From Streptomyces corallincola (GTDB lineage: Bacteria > Actinomycetota > Actinomycetes > Streptomycetales > Streptomycetaceae): DNA of 64,000 nucleotides. The stretch spans positions 45,408 through 109,407 of the forward strand of contig NZ_JAHRXF010000017.1 in the NCBI RefSeq assembly GCF_019104725.1, written 5' to 3'. The position numbers and the translations under genes were made by a program. Positions 16,237 through 25,144 of the stretch are shown here, piece by piece. The notes under the pieces were generated by a model. It worked only from the letters and a program-made list of their open reading frames with translations. It was not told the DNA's origin and did not search any database. Positions within the stretch are counted from its first letter, which is position 1, and each line of letters starts with the position of its first letter.

Positions 16237-17193
16237 GTGAGCGCCTCATCCGCACCCCGTACGAAAGTCGCCGTCATCGGCTCGGGGAACATCGGCACCG
16301 ATCTCATGATCAAGGTGCTCCGCCTCTCGGAGAGCCTGGAGATGGCCGCGTTGGTGGGCATCGACCCGGAGTCCGACGGGCTGGCCCGTGCGCGTCGGCT
16401 GAAGGTGGCCACCACGCACGAGGGCATCGACGGCCTGGTCGGCATGGACGGCTTCGACGAGGTCGGCATCGTCTTCGACGCGACCTCCGCCGGTGCGCAC
16501 CGGCGCCACGACGAGGTGCTGCGCGCGCACGGCAAGACCGTGGTGGACCTGACCCCGGCCGCGCTCGGCCCGTACGTGGTGCCGCCGGTCAACGGCGCGG
16601 AGCATCTCGACGCGCCGAACGTCAACATGGTCACCTGCGGCGGCCAGGCCACCATCCCGGTGGTCGCCGCCGTGGGCGCGGTCGCGCCGGTGCACTACGC
16701 GGAGATCGTCGCCTCGATCTCGTCCCGCTCGGCGGGCCCCGGCACCCGCGCCAACATCGACGAGTTCACCGAGACCACCGCCTCCGCCATCGAGAAGGTC
16801 GGCGGCGCGGCGCGCGGCAAGGCGATCATCGTGCTGAACCCGGCCGAACCCCCGCTGATCATGCGGGACACCGTGCACTGCCTGGTCTCCGCGAGCGACG
16901 AGGCCGCCATCACCGCGTCCGTGGAGGAGATGGCGGAGCGCGTACGGGCGTACGTCCCCGGCTACCGGCTGAAGCAGCGGGTGCAGTACGACACGGTGGC
17001 CGCCGACGACCCGCTGCGCTCGCTCGCGCCCGGCACCGGCGGCCTGCTGCGCGTCTCGGTGTTCCTGGAGGTCGAGGGCGCCGCGCACTACCTCCCGGCG
17101 TACGCGGGGAACCTCGACATCATGACCTCGGCCGCGCTGCGCACCGCGGAGCGCATGGCCGCCCGACGCATCTCGGAGGTGGCGGCGCGATGA
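16237..17193 (+). CDS. mhpF: Acylating acetaldehyde dehydrogenase (MhpF/BphJ/NbaJ type)
   Basis: A 318-residue enzyme that converts acetaldehyde, NAD+ and CoA to acetyl-CoA. It has the Rossmann motif GSGNIG (residues 15-20), the catalytic Cys in TCGGQATIP (C134) and the conserved [20 protein letters not shown] block. Length is normal for the family. GTG 16237 follows GGAGGG. Its stop overlaps the aldolase start (ATGA), as expected for two subunits that form a channelling complex passing acetaldehyde from aldolase to dehydrogenase. It provides the last step of the 3-hydroxyanthranilate pathway encoded on the opposite strand from 20.7 to 27.6 kb. Confidence 0.95.
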   Translation: MSASSAPRTKVAVIGSGNIGTDLMIKVLRLSESLEMAALVGIDPESDGLARARRLKVATTHEGIDGLVGMDGFDEVGIVFDATSAGAHRRHDEVLRAHGKTVVDLTPAALGPYVVPPVNGAEHLDAPNVNMVTCGGQATIPVVAAVGAVAPVHYAEIVASISSRSAGPGTRANIDEFTETTASAIEKVGGAARGKAIIVLNPAEPPLIMRDTVHCLVSASDEAAITASVEEMAERVRAYVPGYRLKQRVQYDTVAADDPLRSLAPGTGGLLRVSVFLEVEGAAHYLPAYAGNLDIMTSAALRTAERMAARRISEVAAR

Positions 17194-18206
17194 CCCGTCT
17201 GTACGTCCAGGACGTGACCCTGCGGGACGGCATGCACGCCGTCCGGCACCGCTACTCCGTCGAGCAGGCCCGTACGATCGCCGCCGCGCTGGACGCGGCC
17301 GGGGTCGCGGCCGTCGAGATCGCGCACGGCGACGGGCTGGCCGGTTCCAGCGTCACCTACGGGGTCGGCGCGCACACCGACTGGGAGTGGATCGAGGCGG
17401 TCGCCGGGGTCACCCGGAACGCGGTCCCGACGACCCTGCTGCTGCCGGGCATCGGCACGCTGCGCGATCTGAGGCAGGCGCGGGCGCTCGGCATCCGCTC
17501 GGTGCGGATCGCCACGCACTGCACCGAGGCCGACATCGCCGCCCAGCACATCGCCGCCGCCCGCGAGGCGGGCATGGACGTGGCCGGGTTCCTGATGATG
17601 TCCCACATGGCCGAACCCGCCGAACTCGCCCGCCAGGCCAAGCTGATGGAGTCGTACGGCGCGCACTGCGTGTACGTCACGGACTCCGGCGGGCGGCTCA
17701 CGATGGACGGCGTCCGCGACCGGCTGCGCGCCTACCGCGACGTCCTCGACCCGAGTACGGAGCTGGGCATCCACGCCCATCACAACCTCGCCCTCGGGGT
17801 GGCCAACACGGTCGTCGCCGTCGAGAACGGCGTGACCCGCGTGGACGCCTCCCTCGCCGGGCAGGGCGCGGGCGCGGGCAACTGCCCGCTGGAGGCATTC
17901 GTCGCCGTCGCGGACCTGATGGGCTGGGAGCACGGCTGCGACCTGTTCCCGCTGATGGACGCGGCCGACGACCTCGTACGCCCACTCCAGGACCGGGAGG
18001 TCCGGGTGGACCGCGAGACCCTCACCCTCGGCTACGCGGGCGTCTACTCCAGCTTCCTCCGGCACGCCGAACAGGCGTCCGCGCGCTACGGCGTGGACAC
18101 CCGGTCCCTGCTGGTCGAGGCCGGGCGGCGCCGGATGGTGGGCGGCCAGGAGGACATGCTGACGGACATCGCGCTGGACCTGACGTCCGGGCGGACCTCG
18201 GCGTAG
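17190..18206 (+). CDS. mhpE: 4-Hydroxy-2-oxovalerate aldolase (MhpE/BphI/NbaI type)
   Basis: A 338-residue pyruvate-dependent class II aldolase of the DRE-TIM family. It has TLRDGMHA (R12, D13, H16 catalytic) and the metal-binding HAHH (H195, H197), with [13 protein letters not shown] in the C-terminal communication region. It cleaves 4-hydroxy-2-oxovalerate to pyruvate and acetaldehyde. The start overlaps the preceding stop by ATGA. It partners the upstream dehydrogenase. Its substrate comes from the hydratase encoded at 25344-26135. Confidence 0.95.
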   Translation: MTRLYVQDVTLRDGMHAVRHRYSVEQARTIAAALDAAGVAAVEIAHGDGLAGSSVTYGVGAHTDWEWIEAVAGVTRNAVPTTLLLPGIGTLRDLRQARALGIRSVRIATHCTEADIAAQHIAAAREAGMDVAGFLMMSHMAEPAELARQAKLMESYGAHCVYVTDSGGRLTMDGVRDRLRAYRDVLDPSTELGIHAHHNLALGVANTVVAVENGVTRVDASLAGQGAGAGNCPLEAFVAVADLMGWEHGCDLFPLMDAADDLVRPLQDREVRVDRETLTLGYAGVYSSFLRHAEQASARYGVDTRSLLVEAGRRRMVGGQEDMLTDIALDLTSGRTSA

Positions 18207-18229
18207 ACAGGACGCCGGTGCCTCTCCCG

Positions 18230-18330
18230 GTGCCGTAGGCGTACGGGATGCCGTCTACGAGGGTGCACGCGTACGGGGGTGCACGCGGCCCTCGTACGCA
18301 CGGCCCCGTACGCACGCCCCCGTACGGACG
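18230..18330. repeat. Degenerate GCGTACGGGGGTGCACGCG repeats
   Basis: Short units built on CGTACGSRNG and GTGCACGCG are reiterated between the convergent aldolase gene and the AttH-like gene. GTACG occurs many times in 100 bases. Confidence 0.65.
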
Positions 18331-18331
18331 G

Positions 18332-19450
18332 TCACTCTCCCGTGGGCGCCGCCGTGCCGTCCGGCATACCGGAGGGTGTGTGCCGTCCGAACACCCCGTG
18401 CTCGAACAGGCCGGTGCCGGTCCGGCCGTCGGCGGTCCGCACGAGCGAGAGGCTCTGGGTGTGCGGTGTCGTCCGGTCGGCCGGGCCGAGGGAGGCGAAG
18501 TTCCAGCTCTCGTGGGAGACCGTCTCGCCACCGTGCCAGGCGCCGAAGGCGTGGTCGGGGTGTCCGTAGCCGAGCCCCTTCATGAGGAACGGCACGCGCG
18601 CCTCGATCTCCACCTCGCGGGACGGACCACCGGCCGGTCCGAGCCGGAGCCGGGCATGTGCGGGCCTGCGGGTGCCGGGCAGATAGCGGATCGCGCACGC
18701 GGCCTCGGTGCCGCGCAGGGGCTGCCGGGCTGGGTCCGCTCCCCACACCGGCAGCGCCGTGGCGACGACGCCCGAGCGGTTGCCCGCCGGGTCCTCGTGC
18801 CAGGTGGTGTGCAGGCACTCGTCGTCGAAGTGCAGCACCGACCACACGAAGTACGCCTCCGGCGGAGCGGCGGGCCGGGCCGGGGTGCCGCCACCGGCAC
18901 CGCCGTGCAGGGACCGCACGCCCCAGGAGCGGTTGCGGACCGCGAGCCACCGGGACCTGTCCAGCACGGTGGTACCGCCCTGACGGGTCGTCAGGGTGCC
19001 CTCGACCGAGCCGAACTGCACGACACGGGTGACGTCCGAGACCGTGCGGAGGCCCGCGGTACGCACCGTGCGGGGCTCCTCGGCCGGGTCGGTGTGGGCG
19101 TGGAAGACGAACTCGCCTCCCAGACCCTCGTGTTCGTCGGCGACCACCCGGAGGGTGCGCAGCGGACGTACGACCTCGATCGACAACGGGCCTACGGACA
19201 GCGGGCGTTCGGGGCGCAGGGCGGTGGAGGCGAACAGCGAGGTCTGGCGGCCCGCGTGGGAGACGGAGAACGCCGCGTCGGCGACGCCGAGGTTCGGGTG
19301 GAGGCTCAGCCCGAAGCCCACGGCGGTGGTCGCCTCCCGGTCGAAGAAGCCGAACCAGTACCGCTCGTAGTGGGCGGGGTCGCCGGAGGCGGGATGGGCG
19401 ACGGGCATCGGGGTCTGGTGGACGGGATAGTCGTCCCAGGGGGTGATCAT
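18332..19450 (-). CDS. AttH/CrtC-like (lipocalin-fold) protein, unknown function
   Basis: A 372-residue soluble protein without signal peptide. It contains YERYWFGFFDREATTAVGFG near the N-terminus, RNRSWGVRSLHGGAGGG in the middle and FGAWHGGETVSHESWNF near the end. The W-x-x-R and D/N-R-SWG-x-R motifs resemble the double-lipocalin AttH/CrtC-like group, whose members occur next to kinases in actinobacterial catabolic loci. The start overlaps the stop of the upstream phosphotransferase gene (ATGA), so the two are translated together. A role in binding or handling a hydrophobic substrate is inference only. Confidence 0.55.
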   Translation of the reverse strand: MITPWDDYPVHQTPMPVAHPASGDPAHYERYWFGFFDREATTAVGFGLSLHPNLGVADAAFSVSHAGRQTSLFASTALRPERPLSVGPLSIEVVRPLRTLRVVADEHEGLGGEFVFHAHTDPAEEPRTVRTAGLRTVSDVTRVVQFGSVEGTLTTRQGGTTVLDRSRWLAVRNRSWGVRSLHGGAGGGTPARPAAPPEAYFVWSVLHFDDECLHTTWHEDPAGNRSGVVATALPVWGADPARQPLRGTEAACAIRYLPGTRRPAHARLRLGPAGGPSREVEIEARVPFLMKGLGYGHPDHAFGAWHGGETVSHESWNFASLGPADRTTPHTQSLSLVRTADGRTGTGLFEHGVFGRHTPSGMPDGTAAPTGE

Positions 19451-20529
19451 GCGGGCAGGAACTCCTCGGCTCCGAGGTCGAGGGCCTGCGCGGTGCCGCG
19501 CCGGAGCATTTCGAGCATCATGGCGTCCCCCCGTCCGTTCGAGATCACGGTGCCCGCGGCCGGGACGATCACCAGCAGGATGGCGAGGGAGAGCCTGCGG
19601 TACTCCGCCCACGTCCACTCCTCGGTGACGGCGGGAACCCCTCGTGCCGCGAGGTCCGCCGCGTGCCGCCGGACGACGTCCCGCTCGGCCCGCCGACGTC
19701 GGGAGGGGTCGAGGGAGCTGCCGACGAGGTAGGCGAGATCCCACAGCGGGACTCCCCAGCCGACGATCTGCCAGTCCAGCACCCAGGTACGGTCGGCGGA
19801 GAACATCATGTTGTCGTAGCGGAAGTCGTGGTGGGTCAGGCAGAACGGGCCCGGCAGGTGTTGGGCCCAGTCCGAGCAGACCTGGCCGAACCGCTCGATG
19901 AGGCGGCGGGCGGCGGGTCCGAGGGCCGGTGAGAAGCGGTCGCGGACCGACGCCCAGGAGCGGGCGTACCGTTCGGCCTGGGCGGGGATGGGCACGCCCG
20001 TCCGCCGATGCAGCCACGGGATGCCCGCCGTCTCCGGATCGCCCCAGGACGGGGCCTGGAGCGCGGCCAGTTGGGCGCGTGCGCGTTCCAGGCGGCCGAC
20101 CGGCGCGGTGCCGAGCTGGTCGCCGGGAACGGCGATGCCACAGAGGTCTTCGAGCAGGACACCCGGCGGGGTGCCGCCGGGGCCGGGGAGCGTGCCGTGG
20201 AACGCGGGCGTGCGCACGGCGAGGCGTGGGGCCAGCTCGCGGTAGAAGACGGCTTCGCGCTCGTAGGCGGACAGAGCGGCGGCGGTCCGGGCCGCCGTGG
20301 GGTCGAGCGAGGGCATCTTCGCCACCAGTGTGGCGGGGCCGGTTCCCTCCCCCGCGTACCGGAGGCGGAGCCGGAAGGTGTCCGCCAGCAGCCCGCCGCC
20401 GACCGGCTCGGCCGCCGCCTCGGTCACGCTGGCCGTGCCGGTGAGGGCGCCGGTCTCCCGCAGGGCGGTGGTGAGTTGGGCCGCGCTCCAGGTGTGGACC
20501 GGAGGGGAGGACGTGCCGAGTGCTGTCAT
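19447..20529 (-). CDS. Aminoglycoside phosphotransferase / ecdysteroid-kinase-like protein
   Basis: A 360-residue protein-kinase-fold small-molecule kinase. A Gly-rich N-lobe (VGGGLLADTFRLRL) precedes the catalytic loop LTHHDFRYDNMMF (Asp base at HHDFRYDN) and the metal-binding VLDWQIVGWG (DxD-like Asp). This is the APH/EcKL pattern. ATG 20529 is chosen over the longer frame because upstream residues are not family-like and an AGCAGATG-type site precedes it. It is coupled to the AttH-like gene and sits at the 3' end of the 3-hydroxyanthranilate operon, about 200 bases after the ACMS decarboxylase gene. The phosphorylated substrate is unknown. No known step of the pathway needs a kinase. Confidence 0.75.
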   Translation of the reverse strand: MTALGTSSPPVHTWSAAQLTTALRETGALTGTASVTEAAAEPVGGGLLADTFRLRLRYAGEGTGPATLVAKMPSLDPTAARTAAALSAYEREAVFYRELAPRLAVRTPAFHGTLPGPGGTPPGVLLEDLCGIAVPGDQLGTAPVGRLERARAQLAALQAPSWGDPETAGIPWLHRRTGVPIPAQAERYARSWASVRDRFSPALGPAARRLIERFGQVCSDWAQHLPGPFCLTHHDFRYDNMMFSADRTWVLDWQIVGWGVPLWDLAYLVGSSLDPSRRRRAERDVVRRHAADLAARGVPAVTEEWTWAEYRRLSLAILLVIVPAAGTVISNGRGDAMMLEMLRRGTAQALDLGAEEFLPA

Positions 20530-20727
20530 CTGCTCCGCTGTCCGCTCGCTCGGACGCGTTCGGTCCGGACACGAGGTCGCTCCCTCCCACTGCCGGACGG
20601 ATGCCGTCCGGGCGCGGGGATTTCCGGTGAACACGCTTTTTGGTGTGGGGAGTTGAGCCTAGGAACGGGTACTTCCGCAACGCTGACGTTTTTCTGATGG
20701 CCAGCCCGGCGCTCCGGCGGGCGTGCT

Positions 20728-21711
20728 TCAGGTGCCGGTCAGGAACCGCCGGGCGTTGCCGTGGGAGATGGCCGCCCGCTGGTCCGGGGTGAGGAAGCCG
20801 GCCTTGGCGAGCACCGAGCCGACGGGGCGTTCCCCGAGGGGGTAGGGGTAGTCGCTGCCGGTCATGACGTGGTCGGCGCCGAGGGTGTCCACGAGGAGGC
20901 GCAGGGCGCGTTCGTCGAAGACGACGGAGTCCACGGAGAAGCGGGACAGGTAGTGCGAGGGCGGCTGTTCGGAGGTGCCGATGACGTCCGGGCGCCGGTG
21001 CCAGGCGTTCTCCAGACGGCCGAGCCAGAAGGCGAACGAGCCGCCGCCGTGGGCGAAGCAGATCCGCAGCCGTTCGTCGATGCGGTCGAACGCGCCGCCG
21101 AGGATCAGGGAGATCAGCGACAGGTGCGTCTCGGCGGGCATACCGGTGAGCCAGCGGGCCATCCACCGCTCGGCGCGCGGGGAGCTGGGCATGTCCCAGG
21201 GGTGGACGAACACGGGGACGCCGAGCGCCGCGCAGTGCTGGAGGAAGGTGACGACGCCCTCGCTGTCGAGGTCGTCGTCGCCCACGTGGTTGCCGATCTC
21301 CACGCCCCGGTGGCCGGCCGCCACGCTGCGTTCCAGTTCGCGGCAGGCGGCGTCCGGGTCCTGGAGCGGGACCTGGCAGAAGGGGAGGAGCCGGTCGGGC
21401 GCGGGGGCGGTGATCTCCAGGGCGAGGTCGTTGAAGATCCGGGCGATCTCGGCGGCCTCGGCGCCCGAGCGGCCGTAGTGGAAGAACGCCGGTGTGGGTG
21501 AGACGACTTGGACGTCCACCCCGTCGGCGTCCATGTCCGCGAGGCGCAGTGCGGCGTCCCAGCAGTGGGCGGTGAGGGCGCGGAACTCCCGCGCGCCCGT
21601 CATGATCACCTTGTCGTCGCGCAGCCAGGGCGCGTCCGGTCCGGCCCAACCGGTCAGATCGGGCCAGCCGTCCGGGACGTAGTGGGTGTGGATGTCGATG
21701 AGGCCGGTCAT
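20728..21711 (-). CDS. nbaD: 2-Amino-3-carboxymuconate-6-semialdehyde decarboxylase (ACMSD)
   Basis: A 327-residue amidohydrolase-fold decarboxylase. Zinc ligands sit where expected: H8 and H10 (DIHTHYVP), H170 (FVHPWDMP) and D287 (TGSDYPYP), with H221 (FAHGGG) as the active-site base. It decarboxylates the unstable ring-opening product of 3-hydroxyanthranilate to 2-aminomuconate semialdehyde, keeping it out of quinolinate formation. The start overlaps the stop of the RidA-type deaminase gene (ATGA). Length and motifs match bacterial ACMSD closely. Confidence 0.92.
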   Translation of the reverse strand: MTGLIDIHTHYVPDGWPDLTGWAGPDAPWLRDDKVIMTGAREFRALTAHCWDAALRLADMDADGVDVQVVSPTPAFFHYGRSGAEAAEIARIFNDLALEITAPAPDRLLPFCQVPLQDPDAACRELERSVAAGHRGVEIGNHVGDDDLDSEGVVTFLQHCAALGVPVFVHPWDMPSSPRAERWMARWLTGMPAETHLSLISLILGGAFDRIDERLRICFAHGGGSFAFWLGRLENAWHRRPDVIGTSEQPPSHYLSRFSVDSVVFDERALRLLVDTLGADHVMTGSDYPYPLGERPVGSVLAKAGFLTPDQRAAISHGNARRFLTGT

Positions 21712-22130
21712 GAGCGGCTCCGGCGGGCGACGGCCTGGATCTCGATCAGCAGGTGCGGGTGCGGGAGTTGGTGGACGGCGACGGTGGTCCGGGCGGGCCC
21801 GTTCTCGTCGAAGTACTCGCCGTAGACCTCGTTGTAGCCGCCGAAGTCGTTCATGGCGATGAGGTACGTGGTGAGCTGGACGATGTCGGAGAGGTCGGCG
21901 CCGGTCTCGCGGAGGATGGCGCGGATGTTCTCGATGACGGCGCGGGTCTGCTCGCGGATGTCCAGGGTGGTGGTGCCCATCGCGTCGGCCTCGGCACCGG
22001 CGATGGTGTTGTCGGCGCGGCGGGCGCTGGTGCCGGAGACGTGGATCAGGTCCCCGGAGACCTTGACGTGCGGGTAGCGGCCTCGGGGGGTCGCCAGGGC
22101 GGCGACCGTGTGGGAGCTGGTGTCGGTCAT
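21708..22130 (-). CDS. nbaF: RidA-family 2-aminomuconate deaminase
   Basis: A 140-residue RidA/YjgF-type protein with the conserved VSGTSARRADNTIAGA stretch and a C-terminal ARTTVAVHQLPHPHLLIEIQ block containing the conserved Arg and the Glu of IEIQ. Next to ACMSD and 3-hydroxyanthranilate dioxygenase, this RidA is best read as 2-aminomuconate deaminase (AmnD/NbaF type), releasing ammonia to give 4-oxalocrotonate. It is translationally coupled to the ACMSD gene downstream. ATG 22130 follows GAGGACCCCACC. A general imine deaminase role is the alternative. Confidence 0.88.
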   Translation of the reverse strand: MTDTSSHTVAALATPRGRYPHVKVSGDLIHVSGTSARRADNTIAGAEADAMGTTTLDIREQTRAVIENIRAILRETGADLSDIVQLTTYLIAMNDFGGYNEVYGEYFDENGPARTTVAVHQLPHPHLLIEIQAVARRSRS

Positions 22131-22204
22131 GGTGGGGTCCTCGGGGAGGGTGGCGGGGGGGCTGGCCCCCTGTCGGGCTGAGGTCACCGGGCGCCCGTGG
22201 GGGT

Positions 22205-22300
22205 CACGGGCGCCCGGCTCACACGTGGGTGCCGCACACATGGACGCGGCCCACATGGGGGCGCCGCACACGCGCGGAGGCTCACGTGTGGATGCGGCTC
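22205..22300. repeat. CACATG/CACACG-rich intergenic repeats
   Basis: Imperfect units such as GCACACATGGACGCGGCC and CCCACATGGGGGCGCCG fill the 168-base gap between the RidA-type gene and the aldehyde dehydrogenase gene. Similar CACATG-rich tracts recur at 56740-56885 and 61571-61630. Confidence 0.7.
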
Positions 22301-23753
22301 ACACGTAGAAGGGCGGCGGCACCTGCTCGGCGAGCATCACGGACTTGAGCTGGGTGTACGCGTCCAGGGTCTCCTTGGCGACCTCGCGGCCGAGACCGCT
22401 CTCCTTGTAGCCGCCGAACGGGGAGCCGTCCACGAGGTTGACGTACTGGTTGACCCAGACCTGCCCGGCCTGGAGCCGGTCCGCGGTGCGCATGGCGTTG
22501 CGCAGGTTGGAGGTGTAGACGCCGGAGGCGAGGCCGTAGCGGATGTCGTTGGCCTGCTCGATCATCGTGTCGAAGTCGTTCCAGCGGATCACCGAGAGCA
22601 CCGGGCCGAAGATCTCCTCCTGGGCGATGGTGGAGTCGTTGGTGGTCTCGAAGATGGTCGGCGCGATGAACCAGCCCGCCTCGTGGCCGGGCACCTCGAC
22701 GCGCTCGCCGCCGGTGATCAGCTTGGCCTCGGCCTTGCCGGTCTCGATGTACTTGAGCACGCGCTCGCCCTGCTTGGGCGAGACGACGCTGCCGAGCCGG
22801 GTCTCGGGGTCGAGTGGGGAGCCGACGCGGATGCTCCGGAATGCGGTGACCAGCTTCTCCATGAACGTGTCGTAGATGTCGTCGTGGAGGAACAGCCGGG
22901 TCCCGGCGAGACAGGACTGCCCGTTGCAGAAGGTCGCGGCGAAGGTGACGTTGTCCACGACGGCGTCGATGTCGTCGATGTCGGGGAAGACGATGTTCGG
23001 GCTCTTGCCGCCGAGTTCGAGGGTGACGGGCACCAGCCGGGAGGCGCCCGCGTGGGCGATGATCCTGCCGACCTCGGTGGAGCCGGTGAAGGCGAGCTTG
23101 GCGACGTCCGGGTTGCCGGTGAGCGCCGCACCGGCCTCCTCGCCGAAGCCGGGGACGACGTTGACGACACCGGCCGGGAAGATCTCCGCGAGGTACTTGG
23201 CCAGTTCCAGCGTGGACAGCGAGGCGTTCTCGTCCGGCTTGAGGACGACGGTGTTACCGGCCGCGAGGGCGGGCGCCAGCTTGAAACTCACCATGATCGC
23301 GGGCACGTTCCACGGGATGATCGCGCCGACGACACCCAGCGGCTCGCGCTTGGCGATGGCCCAGCCGCCCGGCGTGACGTTGTTCCAGCCGTCGTGGGTG
23401 GAGATCGCGGAGGCGAAGAAGCGGTACTGGCCGATGGCCTGCCGGTAGTCCTGCGGGAGTTCGAAGACGGTACGGCCGATGTCGTGCGCGTCGATCCGGA
23501 CCAGTCGCTCGGTGTTCTCCTCCAGCCAGTCCGCGACCTTCAGCAGCAGCTTGGCCCGCTCGGCGGCCGGGGTGGCCGACCAGGCCGGGAAGGCGGCCTT
23601 GGCGGCGGCGACAGCGGCGTCCACCTCGGCCGCGCCGGACCGGGTGATCACGGCGAGCCGTTCGCCGGTGGTGGCGTCCGTCGCCGGGAACGTCTCCTCG
23701 GTGAAGGCGGTGAACTCGCCGTTGATCAGGGGGAGGTAGTGCGAGTCGAACAT
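22299..23753 (-). CDS. NAD(P)-dependent aldehyde dehydrogenase (second ALDH of the cluster)
   Basis: A 484-residue ALDH with a complete active site: the LELGGKSPNIVF segment with Glu246, and Cys281 in FCNGQSCLAG. Nucleotide-binding residues lie in IIPWNVP and FTGSTEVGR. It is distinct from the aminomuconate-semialdehyde dehydrogenase at 26193, lacking that enzyme's VCLCTER active-site variant. Two ALDHs in one pathway suggest either a backup enzyme for aminomuconate semialdehyde or a peripheral aldehyde feeding the route. ATG 23753 is supported by length and a nearby AGGAGAC. It sits between the dioxygenase and deaminase genes. Confidence 0.88.
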   Translation of the reverse strand: MFDSHYLPLINGEFTAFTEETFPATDATTGERLAVITRSGAAEVDAAVAAAKAAFPAWSATPAAERAKLLLKVADWLEENTERLVRIDAHDIGRTVFELPQDYRQAIGQYRFFASAISTHDGWNNVTPGGWAIAKREPLGVVGAIIPWNVPAIMVSFKLAPALAAGNTVVLKPDENASLSTLELAKYLAEIFPAGVVNVVPGFGEEAGAALTGNPDVAKLAFTGSTEVGRIIAHAGASRLVPVTLELGGKSPNIVFPDIDDIDAVVDNVTFAATFCNGQSCLAGTRLFLHDDIYDTFMEKLVTAFRSIRVGSPLDPETRLGSVVSPKQGERVLKYIETGKAEAKLITGGERVEVPGHEAGWFIAPTIFETTNDSTIAQEEIFGPVLSVIRWNDFDTMIEQANDIRYGLASGVYTSNLRNAMRTADRLQAGQVWVNQYVNLVDGSPFGGYKESGLGREVAKETLDAYTQLKSVMLAEQVPPPFYV

Positions 23754-23764
23754 GGGAGTCTCCT

Positions 23765-23850
23765 GTTTAGAGCGCCGACTTGCTTCTGGAAAAGGTGACT
23801 TGCTGTGCGGAGCGCGCTGACGTGCCGCTCAGAGTGCCGACTTGCCGGGG
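23765..23850. repeat. ~19-bp degenerate repeats (GYGCCGACTTGC)
   Basis: Three to four imperfect units containing GCGCCGACTTGC or GTGCCGACTTGC span the gap before the aldehyde dehydrogenase and overlap the last codons of the dioxygenase gene. Confidence 0.6.
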
Positions 23851-24356
23851 TGGACGGCACCGCACGCGGAACACGTGCGAGCGGCCTCACTCCCGTAGAA
23901 CGCCTCGAAGGCGGGGGGAAGGTCGGTCACGATGTCCCGCACCTGGAGGACGACTTCGTGCACGAGCGCGGCGCAGGACAGGCAGTACCACTGGAATTTC
24001 TCCAGCGTGCCCTCCTCGCGGATGCGCTCGACCACGATGCCGATGGAGCCGGGTTCGGGGCGCTGCGGGGAGTGCGGGGTGTCGCGGGGCAGCAGCCACA
24101 TGTCGCCCTCACGGATGTCGATCCGCCGCGGACCGTCCTCGGTGATGACGTTGACGTGCATGTCACCCTTGATCTGGTAGAACAGCTCCTCGTACGGATC
24201 GACGTGGAAGTCGGTCCGCTGGTTGGGGCCGCCGACCACCTGCACGATGAAGTCGCCGGTCTTCTCCCACATCTGCTGGTTGTTGACCGGGGGCTTGAGC
24301 AGGTGCTCGTGTTCGGCGACCCACTCGGTGAAGTTGAAAACCTGGGGAACGGCCAC
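23829..24356 (-). CDS. nbaC: 3-Hydroxyanthranilate 3,4-dioxygenase
   Basis: A 175-residue cupin extradiol dioxygenase that opens 3-hydroxyanthranilate to 2-amino-3-carboxymuconate semialdehyde. Catalytic iron ligands are H51, E57 and H95 (FHVDPYEE and RDTPH). The bacterial-type second, rubredoxin-like iron site is formed by C125, C128, C162 and C165 (CLSC and CSAC). These positions agree with structurally studied bacterial enzymes. ATG 24356 follows AGGAGGACCCCGTGGCC. It is the key enzyme defining the pathway and lies mid-operon. Confidence 0.97.
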   Translation of the reverse strand: MAVPQVFNFTEWVAEHEHLLKPPVNNQQMWEKTGDFIVQVVGGPNQRTDFHVDPYEELFYQIKGDMHVNVITEDGPRRIDIREGDMWLLPRDTPHSPQRPEPGSIGIVVERIREEGTLEKFQWYCLSCAALVHEVVLQVRDIVTDLPPAFEAFYGSEAARTCSACGAVHPGKSAL

Positions 24357-24424
24357 GGGGTCCTCCTGGGGGCTGGTGCCGTAGAGCTGATGCCAAGTGC
24401 CCTGTCCGGCAAGGCACTTGACGG

Positions 24425-25144
24425 CTAGGCGTCGAAGGTGAAGCTGACGCGGCCGAGGGTGGAGACGCGGGCCTCGACGGTGGAGCCGGGGGTGAGCGGG
24501 GCGGCGGCGGTCGCCGCACCGGCCAGGACGACCGTCTCGTCGGGCAGGTGCAGCCCGGTGGCGCGGGCGAGCCGGGCGGCGGTCTCGACCGCGCGCCAGG
24601 GGTCACCGAGGATGGCGGCCGTGGAGCCGGTCTCGGCCACCCGCCCGTCGATCTCCATGACGACCCCCCGGTTGGCGGTGTCGGTGTCGGCGGCCCGCCA
24701 GGGGCCGAGCACGTAGGCGGCGGCGGAGGTGTTGTCCGCGACGACGTCCACGAGGTTGAAGCGGAAGTCCCGGTACCGGGAGTCGATGATCTCCAGGGCG
24801 GGGGCGACGGCGGCCACCTCGCCGCCCCGGAGCAGGAAGGCGATCTCCGGCTCCACCCTGGGGTGGATGAACCGGCCGGGGTCGAGCCGGCCGCCGTCCG
24901 CGACCGCCATGTCCTCGGTGAGTTCCCCGATGATCACGTCGAAGACGCCCATCTGGACGGCCTTCGCCCGGCTGGTCAGGCCGAGTTTCACACCGGTACG
25001 GGCCCGCTTGCGGGCATCGACCACCAGGCGCTGCACCGCGTAGGCGTCCGCGAGGTCGAGATCGTACTCCCGGCTGAGCTGCGGGACGGCGCTGCGGTCC
25101 GCCGCCGCGTCGGCCAGGGTCCGGGCGAGCGCTTCGAGGTTCAT
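24425..25144 (-). CDS. nbaG: 4-Oxalocrotonate (2-oxo-3-hexenedioate) decarboxylase
   Basis: A 239-residue member of the hydratase/decarboxylase (MhpD/fumarylacetoacetase-like) family. The GVKLGLTSRAKAVQMGVFDV segment and HPRVEPEIAFLL metal-binding block match 4-oxalocrotonate decarboxylases (DmpH/NbaG) better than hydratases. It converts oxalocrotonate to 2-oxopent-4-enoate using a divalent metal, usually as a complex with the hydratase encoded just upstream. The start overlaps the stop of a tiny ORF (25141-25347) that in turn overlaps the hydratase stop. Confidence 0.9.
   Translation of the reverse strand: MNLEALARTLADAAADRSAVPQLSREYDLDLADAYAVQRLVVDARKRARTGVKLGLTSRAKAVQMGVFDVIIGELTEDMAVADGGRLDPGRFIHPRVEPEIAFLLRGGEVAAVAPALEIIDSRYRDFRFNLVDVVADNTSAAAYVLGPWRAADTDTANRGVVMEIDGRVAETGSTAAILGDPWRAVETAARLARATGLHLPDETVVLAGAATAAAPLTPGSTVEARVSTLGRVSFTFDA

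Noticed and set aside
18332..21649. A 1105-codon minus-strand frame covering several genes
   Set aside because: Only its last 372 codons are the AttH/CrtC-like protein; the rest is the wrong frame of the kinase and ACMSD genes.
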